Origin: Acidobacteriaceae bacterium
GTDB taxonomy: Bacteria > Acidobacteriota > Terriglobia > Terriglobales > Acidobacteriaceae
Direction: 5' to 3'
Length of the DNA: 62,227 nucleotides
Assembly (NCBI GenBank): GCA_027452125.1
Contig: DAIDGZ010000070.1
Coordinates: 1 to 62,227 of the forward strand
In this document: in pieces, positions 46,243-57,008 of the stretch
Numbering within the stretch: position 1 is the first letter of the stretch
How the letters are laid out: every line of letters starts with the position of its first letter
Notes under the pieces: generated by a model
Databases searched by the model: none
Told to the model about the DNA's origin: nothing
The model's input: only the letters and a program-made list of their open reading frames with translations
Position numbers and translations under genes: made by a program

Positions 46243-48387
46243 ATGCGCTGGGTACGTGTCGTTCTGGGAACTTCAGGCATCGCGGTCTTCGCGGGACTCG
46301 TTGGCTGTGCAATTGGCGGGTCAAACCTTTCACTCACGCAGCCGTCTTCGCTGCCGACCGCGGTACTCTTCGTCTCCAGGCCGCCGAGTTCGCTGGCGGT
46401 GAATGCCACAGCCAACATTTATGCCGCTGCAATCTACTCCAGCGCCGTGGCCGCCAACACCCGCAATACCCTGGTGAATTACTCGATCAGTTGCGGCAGT
46501 GCTGGGGCGTGCGGCACATTGGAGCCCAGTTCTGAAGGGGGCGCGATTGTATTCAAGGCCCCGTCGGCAATTCCTGCCGGGGGCACCGTTACGCTGACGG
46601 CTACGGCCCAGGCCGATGCGAGCAAGTCTGCCTCTGCCACCATCACCATCGTGCCGCCCATCCCCATCTCAGTCTCGCTGTATGGTAGCGTTCCGGCATC
46701 GGTACAGGTGGGCACCTCGCTCAGGTTTACCGCGCTCATTCAGAACGATGTGACAGCGAACCCCCAGGTGAAATGGACGCTGAGCTGTGGGGGGACCGCG
46801 TGCGGCTCGCTCAGTACGGCAACAACGACCAACGTCCAGCCCACAACGTTTACCGCGCCGGCGGCGATTCCCCAGGGAGGCACGGTGACGGTTACGGCAA
46901 CTTCACTTACGGATGCAACTAAATCCGCATCCGCGACCGTCGCCATCACTCCGCCGGCGCCTACGCTGGCCGATGGCGCCTATGTCTTTCAACTTGAGGA
47001 GTCCACAGGCTTCATCACCGGCGCCTTCGTCGCCAAAGCAGGCTTGATCACCGGCGGCGAGCAGGATGCAACCGTCGAAGACGCATACGACAACGCTTAT
47101 AACGAGCAGCAACTGATCACAGGAGGCAACTACGTCGCGACGCCATCCGGCAACCTCCAGGTGAATCTGCAGGTCGGTCCTTACGAGACAGAGACGTTTT
47201 CCGGAGTTGTCGCGGCTGGCGGTAAGGGACTGATCAGTGCAATCAACGGTCTCAATGGGACGGGTACGCTCGATCCGCAGAGCAGCGTAACGGCTCCCTC
47301 CGGCGGCTATGCAGTTTCACTCTACGGAGGCAACTATTATGGCAATCCGGCGTGGGTCTATGGGGTGGTGAACGTGGATAGCCCGGGAAGCATCTCCGGC
47401 AATGGAAGCACACTGGACGTTGTGGGTGGCGTGCTGGCGGCGGGCAGTACGGTGGGTCTAAGCGCCAGCACAGTGTCTGCGCCGGATATCTACGGAAGAG
47501 TGCTGTTCACGCTGAACCCGGCCGCGAACTCGCAACTGCCGCCGCTCAATCTGGCGGGATACATCGTGGACGGTGCGCGGATCCGGCTAAACCAGGCGAT
47601 GCCCCAGAGCATGGTGTATGCGTATGACAGCGTTACCGGCGGCACGGCGTTGGGCCAGGGCGCGAACACCGGCAGGTTCAGCGCGCAGACGGTAGCCGGC
47701 AGCAGTTATGTGTTTGCGGCGCAGGGCAGCGATACGCACGGCACCCTGCAACTTGCCGGAGTGCTCAACTTCAATCCAGGGAGCACTGTAAGCGGCACGC
47801 TGAACTGGAATAACCTGACCGACAGGACGCCGCAGCCGCCGCTGAACTTTACCGGCGCCTATGCGGTGGATTCGACGGGCCGTGTGACCCTGACGAATCT
47901 CACGGATGGAGCCACATTCACCTATTCGATGCGGCTCTATCTGGATGGAAATGGCGGCGGGCTGCTGCTGTCCAACAATCCAGACAGCATTTTTGCGGGG
48001 CAGGTCTATCGGCGCCAGACAGCTGTGTTTTCCTCTGCCTCGCTTCAGGGAAGCTACGGATTCAACGGCAGTCTTTACACATACAGCTCGCAGTATGGCT
48101 CGCAATGGGGCAACGTGACCGGGCCGCTGACGGCAACGGCCAATGCCTCAAGCAACGATGTGGCGGGCTATGCGGACGCCAACGGCGCTTCGGCCGACTT
48201 TGCGGTGAATGGGAGCTTTGCAGCAGCTCCGGACGGGGTTTTGCCGGGGACGCTTACGGGCTTTGGCGGCGCTGCCCCAACCACCGGCAATCCCTTCACA
48301 CTCTACCTGGTGGATTCCACGCAGGCGGTAGCGATTGAAACGGATAACGCTCAACTGGTGCTGGGACAGCTGGAACGGACGCAATAA
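46243..48387 (+). CDS. Large lipoprotein with Ig-like repeats
   Basis: A 714-residue surface or periplasmic protein. The N-terminus is a lipoprotein signal with a lipobox (LVGC, cysteine near residue 22). Two bacterial Ig-like repeats follow (about residues 40-140 and 141-240), recognisable by the repeated ending GGTVTLTATAQADASKSASATITI and GGTVTVTATSLTDATKSASATVAI. The remaining 470 residues are rich in Gly, Ser, Thr and Asn with beta-strand character and repeated phrases such as FTGAYAVDSTGRVTLTNL. CAGGAGG precedes the start. Such proteins are common in acidobacterial genomes and have no assigned function; adhesion is a guess. Confidence 0.85.
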   Translation: MRWVRVVLGTSGIAVFAGLVGCAIGGSNLSLTQPSSLPTAVLFVSRPPSSLAVNATANIYAAAIYSSAVAANTRNTLVNYSISCGSAGACGTLEPSSEGGAIVFKAPSAIPAGGTVTLTATAQADASKSASATITIVPPIPISVSLYGSVPASVQVGTSLRFTALIQNDVTANPQVKWTLSCGGTACGSLSTATTTNVQPTTFTAPAAIPQGGTVTVTATSLTDATKSASATVAITPPAPTLADGAYVFQLEESTGFITGAFVAKAGLITGGEQDATVEDAYDNAYNEQQLITGGNYVATPSGNLQVNLQVGPYETETFSGVVAAGGKGLISAINGLNGTGTLDPQSSVTAPSGGYAVSLYGGNYYGNPAWVYGVVNVDSPGSISGNGSTLDVVGGVLAAGSTVGLSASTVSAPDIYGRVLFTLNPAANSQLPPLNLAGYIVDGARIRLNQAMPQSMVYAYDSVTGGTALGQGANTGRFSAQTVAGSSYVFAAQGSDTHGTLQLAGVLNFNPGSTVSGTLNWNNLTDRTPQPPLNFTGAYAVDSTGRVTLTNLTDGATFTYSMRLYLDGNGGGLLLSNNPDSIFAGQVYRRQTAVFSSASLQGSYGFNGSLYTYSSQYGSQWGNVTGPLTATANASSNDVAGYADANGASADFAVNGSFAAAPDGVLPGTLTGFGGAAPTTGNPFTLYLVDSTQAVAIETDNAQLVLGQLERTQ

Positions 48388-48450
48388 AAAAGCCCTTCGG
48401 CTTTCACTCTGTCACCTCAAAAAAGATGACTGCGTGAAAGCCGAAGGGCT
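48385..48450. terminator. Large bidirectional terminator between the Ig-like lipoprotein and infB
   Basis: Perfect 17-bp arms (AGCCCTTCGGCTTTCAC, 48391-48407, with 48434-48450) are separated by a 26-base loop. The AAAAAA to the left supplies the U-run for the minus-strand infB transcript. Confidence 0.8.
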
Positions 48451-48467
48451 GTGGTTGGATGCGGCGC

Positions 48468-51400
48468 TTAAGCCTTGGCGGAAGTGAGCGCGCCCAGGTC
48501 GGCTGCCATCTTTTCCGTGGAGAAGGCTTCGAGGATATCGCCCTCCTTCAGATCGCCGAAGTTGGCCACGCCGATACCGCACTCCATGCCGTTGGTGACT
48601 TCGCGGGCATCGTCCTTGAAGCGCTTGAGCGATCCAATCTTACCCTTGAAGACCTGCTCCCCGCCGCGCATGACCTTGACGTCGGAGTCGCGGCGGATCA
48701 CGCCATCCTGCACGCGGCAACCGGCGATGGTGCCCACCTTGGGGATGCGGAAGATGTTGAGCACCTCGGCGCGGCCCATGTAGTTCTCCTTGAAGACCGG
48801 TTCGAGGAGGCCCATCATGGCCAGGCGAATCTCATCCTGCAACTCGTAGATGATGGAGTGCAGGCGGATGTCCACGTTCTCCTGCTGCGCCAGCTCAGCG
48901 GCCTTGCGCTCGGGGCGCACGTTGAAGCCGATGACGATGGCGTTGGAGGCGGTGGCGAGGAGCACGTCGCTCTCCGTGATGGAGCCGACGCCGGAGTGGA
49001 TGACCTTGATGCGCACCTTCTCGGTCGACATTCTGACCAGTGAATCGGCCAGCACTTCCACGGAGCCGGTAACGTCGCCCTTGATGATGACGGCAAGGTC
49101 TTTGATGCCGGCCTGGCGAATCTGCTCGGCGAGGCCTTCCAGCGAGACGCGGGAGCTTTTGGCGAGCTGAGCCTCGCGCTCCTTCATCTTGCGGTACTGG
49201 GCGATGCCCTTGGCCTTGTCGCGATCGGCCACGACGAGGAAGGTGTCGCCGGAGTCGGGCAGGGCCTCGAGACCGAGCACTTCCACCGGCGTGGAGGGAC
49301 CCGCCACGTCGATCGAACGGCCGCGGTCATCAAACATGGCGCGGACCTTGCCGAAGGTGTTGCCGACGATGTAGCTGTCGTTGACGTGCAGGGTGCCGTC
49401 CTGAACGAGGACGGTGGCCACGGCGCCGCGGCCGCGATCCAGCTTGGCTTCCAGCACCGAGCCCAGAGCCTTGCGCCCCGGGGTGGCCTTGGGAGCCTTG
49501 ATGTCGCTGACCAGACAGATCATCTCCAGCAGCAGGTCCAGGTTCATGCGCTTCTTGGCAGAGACCTCGACGAAAACGGTGGAGTTCTCGCCGCCGCCAG
49601 CCCACTCCTCGGGAATCAGACCGCGATCGGCGAGCTGCTTCTTCACGCGGTCGGGGTTGGCCTCGGGCTTGTCGATCTTGTTGACGGCCACGATGATCGG
49701 CACTTCCGCCGCTTTGGCGTGGTCGATGGCTTCCAGTGTCTGCGGCATCACGCCGTCGTCGGCAGCCACCACGATCACCACGATGTCTGTGACCTTGGCG
49801 CCGCGGGCACGCATGCGGGTAAAGGCCTCGTGACCCGGGGTGTCGAGGAAGACGATCTCGCGGCCGGAGGCCGGTGAGCCTTCCTTGGCAAACTTCACCT
49901 TGTAGGCGCCAATGTGCTGCGTAATGCCACCCGCCTCGCCGGCGGCCACGTCGGTCTCGCGGATCGCATCGAGCAGCGAGGTCTTGCCGTGATCCACGTG
50001 GCCCATGACGGTGACCACGGGGGCGCGGGGGATCTCGACCTCGTCGATGTTCTCGGCTTCCAGAGCCTCTTCAATGGCCTGGTTGGCAATCTCTTCTTCG
50101 TAGCTGATGACGTTGGCTGCGGCGCCGAACTTGGCGGCCACATCCTTGACCATCTCAGCGTCGAGAGACTGGTTCACCGTGACGAACACGCCGCGCATCA
50201 GCAGCATGGCGATCAGGTCCTTGGCGCGCGTATCCAGCTTTTCTGCCAGATCCTTAACGCTGATGCCCTCGGTGACCGTAATCTCGCGAGTGATCGGAAG
50301 CGGCTCGTTGGTGAACTGTGCCCCGCCATAACGCGGCGGCGGCACAAATCCCTTCATCGGGCCTTCCTTGGTCTTGGGGTACTGCTGCTGACCGCGGCCG
50401 CGACCCTTGGCGGTGCGCTGCGCGCGCGGCGCCTCAGTGGGCGGCGGCGGAGCGCCACCCGGGCCCGGGCGGGGACCGCCGAACCCGGGGCGCGGGGCGC
50501 CAAAGCCAGGGCGCTGGCCAAAGCCGGGACGTCCGCCCGGAGCTCCGGGAGCGCCGCCGGGAGTGAAGCCGCCGGCCGAGGCGCGGGTAGGATGCTTGGG
50601 GCGCGGACCACCGGCATACTGGCCGGGAGTACGCTGGCCGGGGGCGCCTGCGGGTCGGCGATCAAAGATCGGCTTGCCTCGTTGAATGCCGGCTCCCGGA
50701 GCGAAGGTGCCGGTCGGCACCGCCGTGCTGGCGGGGGGCGGCGTGGGCGCTTTGTACACCGGGCGCGGCCCGGTTTGCGGCATCACCATCCGGCGTACCG
50801 GTGCGGCAGGCGTCTGAGGCTGTGCTGCAGGCGTTTCAGCTGGCGCAGCAGGCGCGGCTGCTTCTGCCGCGGGAGCGTCCTGCACTGCCTCGGCCACAGG
50901 AGCCGGAGCAGGCTCCGCGGGAGCGACAGGCGCGGCAGGAGGTGGAGCCACTACCACCACGGGAACCTCTGCCACAGGCTCGGGTGCAGCGGCGGGCGGC
51001 GCAACCGGAGCCGCCGGAGGAACCACCACCGCGGGCTTTTCCGCGACACGGGGATGCTCCTCGCGGGCAGGCGTCACATGCGGCGTGACCGGCGGCTTCA
51101 CCACGACCGCGGCGGGCGGCGCCACGGCAACGGCCGGCTTGGCGACATGCACTGCTCCCGCGGGCGGCTTGGCTACGACCGCACCCGCAGGCGGACGCGA
51201 GGCGATGGCCGGCTGGGCCGCCGGATGAGCGATGATGGGCGGCGCCTGGCGTGGCTGAGGCACAATCTTGCGCGGTTCAGGCCGGGCCGCAGGCGGCTGC
51301 ACAGCAACCACGGGCTGCGCTGGCTTGGCCGCTGGGGCCGCAGGCGCTGCCGCCGGAGGCTTGACCGCGACGCGAGGATGACGAGCTTCTTCTTCCTCTT

Positions 51401-51689
51401 CTTTTTTCTTGGCCAGAATGGCCTTCATCACATCGCCGGGCTTGGAGATGTGCGAGAGGTCGATCTTGGGTGTAATTGCCTGCGCGCCACGCTGGGATGA
51501 CGAGCCACCCTGGGATGCCGAGCGGGAGCCCTGCGCAAAATGCGTGCGCACCTTCTCCGCCTCAGACTCCTCCAGCGAACTGGAGTGGGTTTTACCGGCC
51601 GCCAGGCCAAGCTCCGCCAGAATGTCGAGAATCCGCTGACTCTTGACCTCCAGCTCACGCGCGAGAATGTTAATTCGAACCTTGCTCAT
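48468..51689 (-). CDS. infB: Translation initiation factor IF-2
   Basis: A 1073-residue GTPase that places initiator tRNA on the ribosome. An N-terminal IF2_N helix bundle ([23 protein letters not shown]) is followed by about 400 residues that are Pro/Ala/Val-rich and then Gly/Pro-rich ([19 protein letters not shown]), a longer linker than in E. coli IF-2. The GTPase domain has G1 GHVDHGKT, G3 DTPGHEAF, G4 NKID and G5 SAKK, followed by the usual beta-barrel and C2 domains. AGAGGCGG precedes the ATG. It is third in the rimP-nusA-infB order; rbfA and truB, which often follow, are not present downstream. Confidence 0.96.
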   Translation of the reverse strand: MSKVRINILARELEVKSQRILDILAELGLAAGKTHSSSLEESEAEKVRTHFAQGSRSASQGGSSSQRGAQAITPKIDLSHISKPGDVMKAILAKKKEEEEEARHPRVAVKPPAAAPAAPAAKPAQPVVAVQPPAARPEPRKIVPQPRQAPPIIAHPAAQPAIASRPPAGAVVAKPPAGAVHVAKPAVAVAPPAAVVVKPPVTPHVTPAREEHPRVAEKPAVVVPPAAPVAPPAAAPEPVAEVPVVVVAPPPAAPVAPAEPAPAPVAEAVQDAPAAEAAAPAAPAETPAAQPQTPAAPVRRMVMPQTGPRPVYKAPTPPPASTAVPTGTFAPGAGIQRGKPIFDRRPAGAPGQRTPGQYAGGPRPKHPTRASAGGFTPGGAPGAPGGRPGFGQRPGFGAPRPGFGGPRPGPGGAPPPPTEAPRAQRTAKGRGRGQQQYPKTKEGPMKGFVPPPRYGGAQFTNEPLPITREITVTEGISVKDLAEKLDTRAKDLIAMLLMRGVFVTVNQSLDAEMVKDVAAKFGAAANVISYEEEIANQAIEEALEAENIDEVEIPRAPVVTVMGHVDHGKTSLLDAIRETDVAAGEAGGITQHIGAYKVKFAKEGSPASGREIVFLDTPGHEAFTRMRARGAKVTDIVVIVVAADDGVMPQTLEAIDHAKAAEVPIIVAVNKIDKPEANPDRVKKQLADRGLIPEEWAGGGENSTVFVEVSAKKRMNLDLLLEMICLVSDIKAPKATPGRKALGSVLEAKLDRGRGAVATVLVQDGTLHVNDSYIVGNTFGKVRAMFDDRGRSIDVAGPSTPVEVLGLEALPDSGDTFLVVADRDKAKGIAQYRKMKEREAQLAKSSRVSLEGLAEQIRQAGIKDLAVIIKGDVTGSVEVLADSLVRMSTEKVRIKVIHSGVGSITESDVLLATASNAIVIGFNVRPERKAAELAQQENVDIRLHSIIYELQDEIRLAMMGLLEPVFKENYMGRAEVLNIFRIPKVGTIAGCRVQDGVIRRDSDVKVMRGGEQVFKGKIGSLKRFKDDAREVTNGMECGIGVANFGDLKEGDILEAFSTEKMAADLGALTSAKA

Positions 51690-51807
51690 CCGCCTCTTTT
51701 CAGATTGTGCTACCCAAAGCCCTTAGTCGCTCATAGCTTCCTCATGGCAATGGCCGCGCTCTTCACTACTATTATTGTTCCACCGGAGACAAATCAGGCG
51801 GCGCATT

Positions 51808-53253
51808 TTATGCGCCACCCTCTTCATCCGGCTGCTGCTCTTCCGGGTTGTTCTCTTCCGCGGGCGCTTCCTCCGCGGAAGTCGCCTCGGTCGCTTCGCC
51901 GAGCTCGGCTTCCACCGGCGCGGCTTCTAACTCTGACTCCACCGCGACTTCCGGCTCCGGAGCCTCTTCCCCTTCGGCAAACTGGCCAAAGTAGTGGCGA
52001 ACGGCAACGGAGATCTTTTCCAGGGTCTTTTCACCGATGCCGGGAATCTCTTCCAGTTGCTCGGGGGTCATGTCGGCCAGACCCTCGACCGTGGTCACGC
52101 CGGCAGCGATCAGTTTCTGGATGATGTTGTCGCCCAGCTCGGTCACCTGCTCGATCGGCGTCGTCGGCCCGCCGGAGAGAGCCTGCATCTGCTGCTCCAC
52201 TTCCTGGCGCTTCTCTTCCTCGCTCTTGATGTCGATCTTCCAGCCCAGGAGCTTGGCCGCCAGGCGTACGTTCTGGCCCTTTTTGCCGATGGCCAGGGAG
52301 AGCTGGGTGTCATCCACGATCACTTCCAGCTGCTTCTCCCCCAGGTCGGTGATGGAGACGCGGCTTACCTTCGCAGGCTGCAAAGCCTTCTCGGCAAAGG
52401 TGGTGATCTCTTCGCTGAATTCAATGATGTCAATCTTTTCGCCGCGCAGCTCACGAATGATGGACTGCACGCGCATGCCCTTCATGCCTACGCAGGCGCC
52501 CACCGGATCCACATCCTTATCGCGCGACTGTACGGCAATCTTCGTGCGCTCACCGGCCTCACGGGCGATAGCCCGGATGACCACGGTGTTGTCATAAATC
52601 TCCGGAACCTCGCTCTGGAAGAGGTTCTGCACCAGTTCCGGCGCGGCACGGCTCACAACCACCTGCGGACCCTTGGCGGCGCGATCCACCTTGAGCAGCA
52701 CTACCCGCACCCGCTCGCCCACGGTGAACTGCTCCAGACGCGACTGCTCGCGGCGCGGGCAGCGGGCTTCGGCCTTGCCCAGGTCGAAGATCACATCCTG
52801 ACCCTCAACGCGCTTGACGGTGGCGTTGAGCACTTCCTTTTCGCGATGCGCGTACTCCTGGAACACGGTGTCGCGCTCCGCTTCGCGGACCTTCTGGAAG
52901 ATGATCTGCTTGGCCAGCTGCGCGGCAATCCGGCCCAGCGGAGTGGTGTCGCGATAGATGCGGATCTCGCTGCCCACCTCGACGCCCGGCGCCATCTGGC
53001 TGGCTTCCTCCAGGGTGATCTGGTTGACGGGATCCTCGATCTGATCCTCGTCGGCCACAACCGTCTTGTAGACGTATGCGGTGATCTCGCCGGTCTCCCG
53101 GTTGAGCTCTCCGCGCATGTTTTCCTGAGTCTTGTAGTACTTGCGGGTGGCCAGGGCAATGGCCTCCTCGACGGCGCCCACTACGATGGCGGGGTCGATG
53201 CCCTTCTCCTGACTCAGGAGCTCAATGCTCTGGTACAAAGCGCTGGTGGCCAT
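51808..53253 (-). CDS. nusA: Transcription termination/antitermination factor NusA
   Basis: A 481-residue RNA-polymerase-binding factor. The N-terminal domain (MATSALYQSIELLSQEKGIDPAIVV), the S1 domain (EVLNATVKRVEGQDVIFDLGKAEARCP), two KH domains (CVGMKGMRVQSIIRELRGEKID and VDDTQLSLAIGKKGQNVRLA), and a helix-hairpin-helix segment (EGLADMTPEQLEEIPGIGEKTL) appear in order. It ends in an acidic tail of about 55 residues rich in Glu and Ala. It lies between rimP and infB, with gaps of about 180 and 118 bp. Confidence 0.96.
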   Translation of the reverse strand: MATSALYQSIELLSQEKGIDPAIVVGAVEEAIALATRKYYKTQENMRGELNRETGEITAYVYKTVVADEDQIEDPVNQITLEEASQMAPGVEVGSEIRIYRDTTPLGRIAAQLAKQIIFQKVREAERDTVFQEYAHREKEVLNATVKRVEGQDVIFDLGKAEARCPRREQSRLEQFTVGERVRVVLLKVDRAAKGPQVVVSRAAPELVQNLFQSEVPEIYDNTVVIRAIAREAGERTKIAVQSRDKDVDPVGACVGMKGMRVQSIIRELRGEKIDIIEFSEEITTFAEKALQPAKVSRVSITDLGEKQLEVIVDDTQLSLAIGKKGQNVRLAAKLLGWKIDIKSEEEKRQEVEQQMQALSGGPTTPIEQVTELGDNIIQKLIAAGVTTVEGLADMTPEQLEEIPGIGEKTLEKISVAVRHYFGQFAEGEEAPEPEVAVESELEAAPVEAELGEATEATSAEEAPAEENNPEEQQPDEEGGA

Positions 53254-53434
53254 ACTGTGCTTACTCTCTCATTCCCGCGCGGCGCCGGAGGTGTTCCTTC
53301 CTGCGCCGGCTTGTTGGTCGTGCCCGTCCGCCTGCTCATCCTGAACGACGCGTCCGGCTCCTATGTTGCCTTGCCGCCTGCGGAACAGCCAGTCAAGGGT
53401 GAAGAACTGATTGCTGACGGGGTAAAGCTGCCTG

Positions 53435-54052
53435 CTAAATCTCCGGCAGCAACTGTGCCAGCTCAATGTTGCCGAGCTCGATCTCGACCGTGTTCAGGCC
53501 GGTCTTGCGGCTCTTGCTGTTCTGCTTTACGGCGCCCAGATCAATCGTGATGGTTCCCGGCGCCGCGCCTTCGGCTGGGGCCATCAGGCGTCCTTGCCAA
53601 TGGCGGTTGTTGCGCACCGGCTCGTAGGTCCGCACCTTTACCAGGCAACCTGCAAACCGTTGAAAGTCCTCTGCATGGTTCAGCTTGCGATCCAGACCGG
53701 GCGAGCTCGCTTCCAGCGTGTACGCATCCCCGGGAACCAGGTCTTCCACATCCAGCAGAACACTGAAATCCCGGCTGAACTCCGCGCAATCCTCATGGGT
53801 TACGCCGGAGAGCTGCTCGACCGACAACCCGCCTTCGCGCAGCCGTTCGGGCAGGGTTTCCGCTTCAAATCCCGGCTCCCCAGCCGCAATCGCCGCCTTC
53901 AGGCGGGCTCGGCCTTCCGCGTTCTTCTCCAGGTAGACGCGCAACGTCCGTTCCTTCGCCGGGCCAAGGAACTCGAGGTCCACCACGTCCAGCCCGTGCG
54001 AGGCCGCCACCCGTTGCGCGGCCGATCGGATTTCGTCCAGCTTAACTGCCAT
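53435..54052 (-). CDS. rimP: Ribosome maturation factor RimP with an internal insertion
   Basis: A 205-residue protein needed for 30S subunit maturation. The ATG at 54052 has TAGGA upstream; the frame continues to 54118 without a ribosome site. The N-terminal domain (GLDVVDLEFLGPAKERTLRVYLEK) and the C-terminal part (LEASSPGLDRKLNHAEDFQRFAGC) are typical. Between them, before GVTHEDCAEFSR, are about 38 extra residues (RARLKAAIAAGEPGFEAET and onward) that are absent from the usual 150-residue RimP. It is the first gene of the rimP-nusA-infB operon. Confidence 0.92.
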   Translation of the reverse strand: MAVKLDEIRSAAQRVAASHGLDVVDLEFLGPAKERTLRVYLEKNAEGRARLKAAIAAGEPGFEAETLPERLREGGLSVEQLSGVTHEDCAEFSRDFSVLLDVEDLVPGDAYTLEASSPGLDRKLNHAEDFQRFAGCLVKVRTYEPVRNNRHWQGRLMAPAEGAAPGTITIDLGAVKQNSKSRKTGLNTVEIELGNIELAQLLPEI

Positions 54053-54350
54053 GTTTCCTACGCCGTCTGCGGACGGCCGTTTGAATCCGGCGTGTTCACA
54101 ACCGGATATTTGCCGCAAATAAAAAGTGGGCTATCAGCCCACTCCTCTCTCCGCCAGCCGGCATGTTTACACGAAGTCCTGGCGGACAAATTCGTCTGCA
54201 CCACTAGAATACGGCGAAACCGCGCGAATTTCAATGCCCGGCCCGCAAGGCAAGTTGGTGATTCCGCAGAAATGGGCCTATAATGCCTCCCAGCAATCCA
54301 CTTACGTACAAGGATGCCCGTCCCCGACATCCGGTGTTGAGGAGGCTCTG

Positions 54351-54794
54351 ATGCTCAGATCGCTGATGCTTCTCTTTGGGGCTGCAATGTTTGCCCTCGT
54401 TCCCACCTCCAGCCTTGGTGGTACGCCGCAGCAAGCTGCTCCACCCCCAGCCCCCGCGGCTCCCGCAGCGGCTCCGGCCGCTCCTGTCAGCTACCCCGCA
54501 AATCCCGTCAAACCGACTCCCGAATCGCAGGCCAAGGCCAAATCCCTCTACAAGATGGACTGCGCTATGTGCCACGGAGACAACGGCAACGGAAAGACGG
54601 ATGTAGCCACCAGCATGGGCATGACCATGCCCGACTGGAGCGATGCCAAGACCCTCGCCGGCAAGCAGGACGGAGAGTTGTTCCAGACCATCCGCAATGG
54701 CAAGGACAAGATGCCGCCAGAGGCCGCATCCCGGGCCAATGACACCGAGTTGTGGAACCTGGTGATCTATATCAGAAGCTTCTCAAAGCCCTAG
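54351..54794 (+). CDS. Small c-type cytochrome
   Basis: A 147-residue exported electron carrier. GAGGAGG precedes the ATG at 54351. A signal peptide (SLMLLFGAAMFALVPTSSLGG) is followed by a Pro/Ala-rich spacer of about 40 residues and a class I cytochrome c domain with one haem site (DCAMCHGDNGNGK) and a probable distal methionine in GKDKMPPEA. It ends LVIYIRSFSKP, the usual C-terminal helix. The physiological partner is unknown; no oxidase or dehydrogenase genes are adjacent. Confidence 0.9.
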   Translation: MLRSLMLLFGAAMFALVPTSSLGGTPQQAAPPPAPAAPAAAPAAPVSYPANPVKPTPESQAKAKSLYKMDCAMCHGDNGNGKTDVATSMGMTMPDWSDAKTLAGKQDGELFQTIRNGKDKMPPEAASRANDTELWNLVIYIRSFSKP

Positions 54795-54937
54795 ATTTTC
54801 TTGGGCTCCGGACTCTCTTGGTCGCGGACTCGCTTCGTCCTGGATGCAAATCGTTGCAAACAAAGGGCGCGGGGTAAGGTGGTCGCCTGCGCCCGTTGTT
54901 GTGCGTGCCGGACCTGGGCCCGGGTTGATCCGCTGCT

Positions 54938-55822
54938 TCAGCCGACCAGTGTGATCGTCGGGCAGGCCGCTTGGGCAACGATGGAAAATGCGCCGGAGAG
55001 CCTGGACTCCAGCCACAGATGCGAGCTGTGGTGCACTGAGAGCACCAGTAGATCAATCTGCGACTTCTGGATATGTTCGAGAATGCGAAGATGGGCGGTT
55101 CCGCTCTCGACAACGCCCTCGGGCGATCCCTGAATCTCTGCCTGCGAGGCCTTCAGACCGACCATCGCCTGGGCCAGCCGCTGCTGGGCATCCCGGAGCT
55201 TGGCTGCGTTTTGCGCATCGTCGTGCTGCACCACGTGCAGCACTTCCAACTCCGCGTTCAATGTCTTGGCCAGACCTGCCGCATAACCCGCCCCGCGCGC
55301 AAAAGCGGAGGAGAGGTCAGTCGCGTACAGAATCCGGCGGATGGGAGCAGCATTGTCGGTCAGCACCGGCGTGTTCGGCCCGACGGTGAGCACCGGGCAA
55401 TCGGCTGAGCGCAGAATCCGTTCCGCCTCAGAGCCAACTAGGCCGCGATCGATCCGGCTGCGCGCCTGGGTTCCCAGTACGATCAGGGCCGGTGCATTCT
55501 CCCTGGCAAGCCGCGGAATCTGCTCGTCCGGAGAACCCTGCAACAGAATGGGGCGCGTACAAGCGACCTTCTGCGCGAATTTTTGTACCGTTTCATTGAG
55601 CGCGGTCTCAATGTCCCTGCGCTGCATGCTTTTCACTGAGAAGCCGGAACTGGCTTCAAGTTCCAGGGCAGCCTGCGACAGCATGACTGCGTGGGCGATG
55701 ATCAGGTCTGTATTGAACCGGCTGGCCATGAGTGCCGCATAGCGGCCAGCATTCTCTGAGGAGGATGAGAAGTTCGTTGCATAAATCACGGCTTTGGGTG
55801 GCAGCAGAACGGTTTCGGCCAT
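54938..55822 (-). CDS. Tandem universal stress protein (two UspA domains)
   Basis: A 294-residue protein with two Usp domains (about residues 8-150 and 160-294). The first has VIYATNFSSSSENAGRYAA at its start and ALIVLGTQARSRIDRGLVGSEAERILRSADCPVLTV at its end. The second starts RRILYATDLSSAFARGAGYAAG, but ends LLVLSVHHSSHLWLESRLSGAF, without the glycine-rich nucleotide-binding loop, so only the first domain may bind ATP. The role is probably stress survival. It is monocistronic and convergent with the cytochrome gene. Confidence 0.9.
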   Translation of the reverse strand: MAETVLLPPKAVIYATNFSSSSENAGRYAALMASRFNTDLIIAHAVMLSQAALELEASSGFSVKSMQRRDIETALNETVQKFAQKVACTRPILLQGSPDEQIPRLARENAPALIVLGTQARSRIDRGLVGSEAERILRSADCPVLTVGPNTPVLTDNAAPIRRILYATDLSSAFARGAGYAAGLAKTLNAELEVLHVVQHDDAQNAAKLRDAQQRLAQAMVGLKASQAEIQGSPEGVVESGTAHLRILEHIQKSQIDLLVLSVHHSSHLWLESRLSGAFSIVAQAACPTITLVG

Positions 55823-55910
55823 AGCAGGGGAAAATCTCCTGGGGATCTATAGATTGAAAAAGTGGTGAATTTCCTGCGCCGTACACGATCAACGGGCGAG
55901 AGGTGACGGT

Positions 55911-56493
<583 letters not shown>

Positions 56494-56504
<11 letters not shown>

Positions 56505-56979
56505 CGGGATACCCTTTGTTGACCCAGTCGGTGCCGAAGTTGTTCGCCAGGTAGAGCGCCTTGGCATGCGTAAAACCCATCTGGTGCAGCAGGTGATAGG
56601 CAGGCGCGATGTTGGGGCAATGCCCCCACGGGCAGCAGCCGCAATAGATCACAATCGCCGTGCCGCGGTCGAGCTTCTCCACACGCGCGCGCAACTGCTG
56701 CAGGCCGGCATCCTCTGCGGCGGGCCCGGCATACACCGAACCCGGAATGTGTGCCTCGCCAAAGAGCATGTGCGAGCCCACCTGGAAAATAACCAGCTTG
56801 TGCGCGGCTCCTGACTGGAGCATCTGATTCAGCTCCGCCGGTTGCATCAGCGCGCTCTGTGGAATGGACAGGGCGCTGCCCGGACCGGAGTGAGGCTGCG
56901 CGGCAACGCGGCCTGCGGCGCACAGCAGAAAAGCGAGACAGAAAAGAAGGGCAGTGTTGCGAAACATGCGAAAGCTCAT
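56494..56979 (-). CDS. Exported rhodanese-like protein with a cysteine-rich active-site loop
   Basis: A 161-residue protein with a signal peptide (ALLFCLAFLLCAAGRVAAQ) and a rhodanese domain (QVGSHMLFGEAHIPGSVYAGPA ahead of the loop). Where rhodaneses have one catalytic cysteine in a six-residue loop, this one reads CGCCPWGHCPN, with four cysteines and a histidine. The start at 56979 has GGAG upstream. It overlaps the TlpA gene by 11 bp and follows the nuclease-like gene by 29 bp. A thiol redox or persulfide-handling role with TlpA as partner is inference; metal binding by the loop is an alternative. Confidence 0.85.
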
Positions 56980-57008
56980 GGCGTTCACTCCGCAAACAGT
57001 GTACGTCT

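Noticed and set aside
49914-51500. 528-codon open frame opposite infB
   Set aside because: Its Arg/Gly-rich translation is the mirror of the Pro/Ala/Gly-rich IF-2 linker and it has no ribosome site.
51800-51816. GGCGCA/TGCGCC hairpin over the nusA stop codon
   Set aside because: Only six base pairs and no T-run; nusA and infB are expected to be co-transcribed across it.
51994-53550. 518-codon open frame opposite nusA and rimP
   Set aside because: It spans two well-supported genes and matches no family pattern; an antisense shadow.
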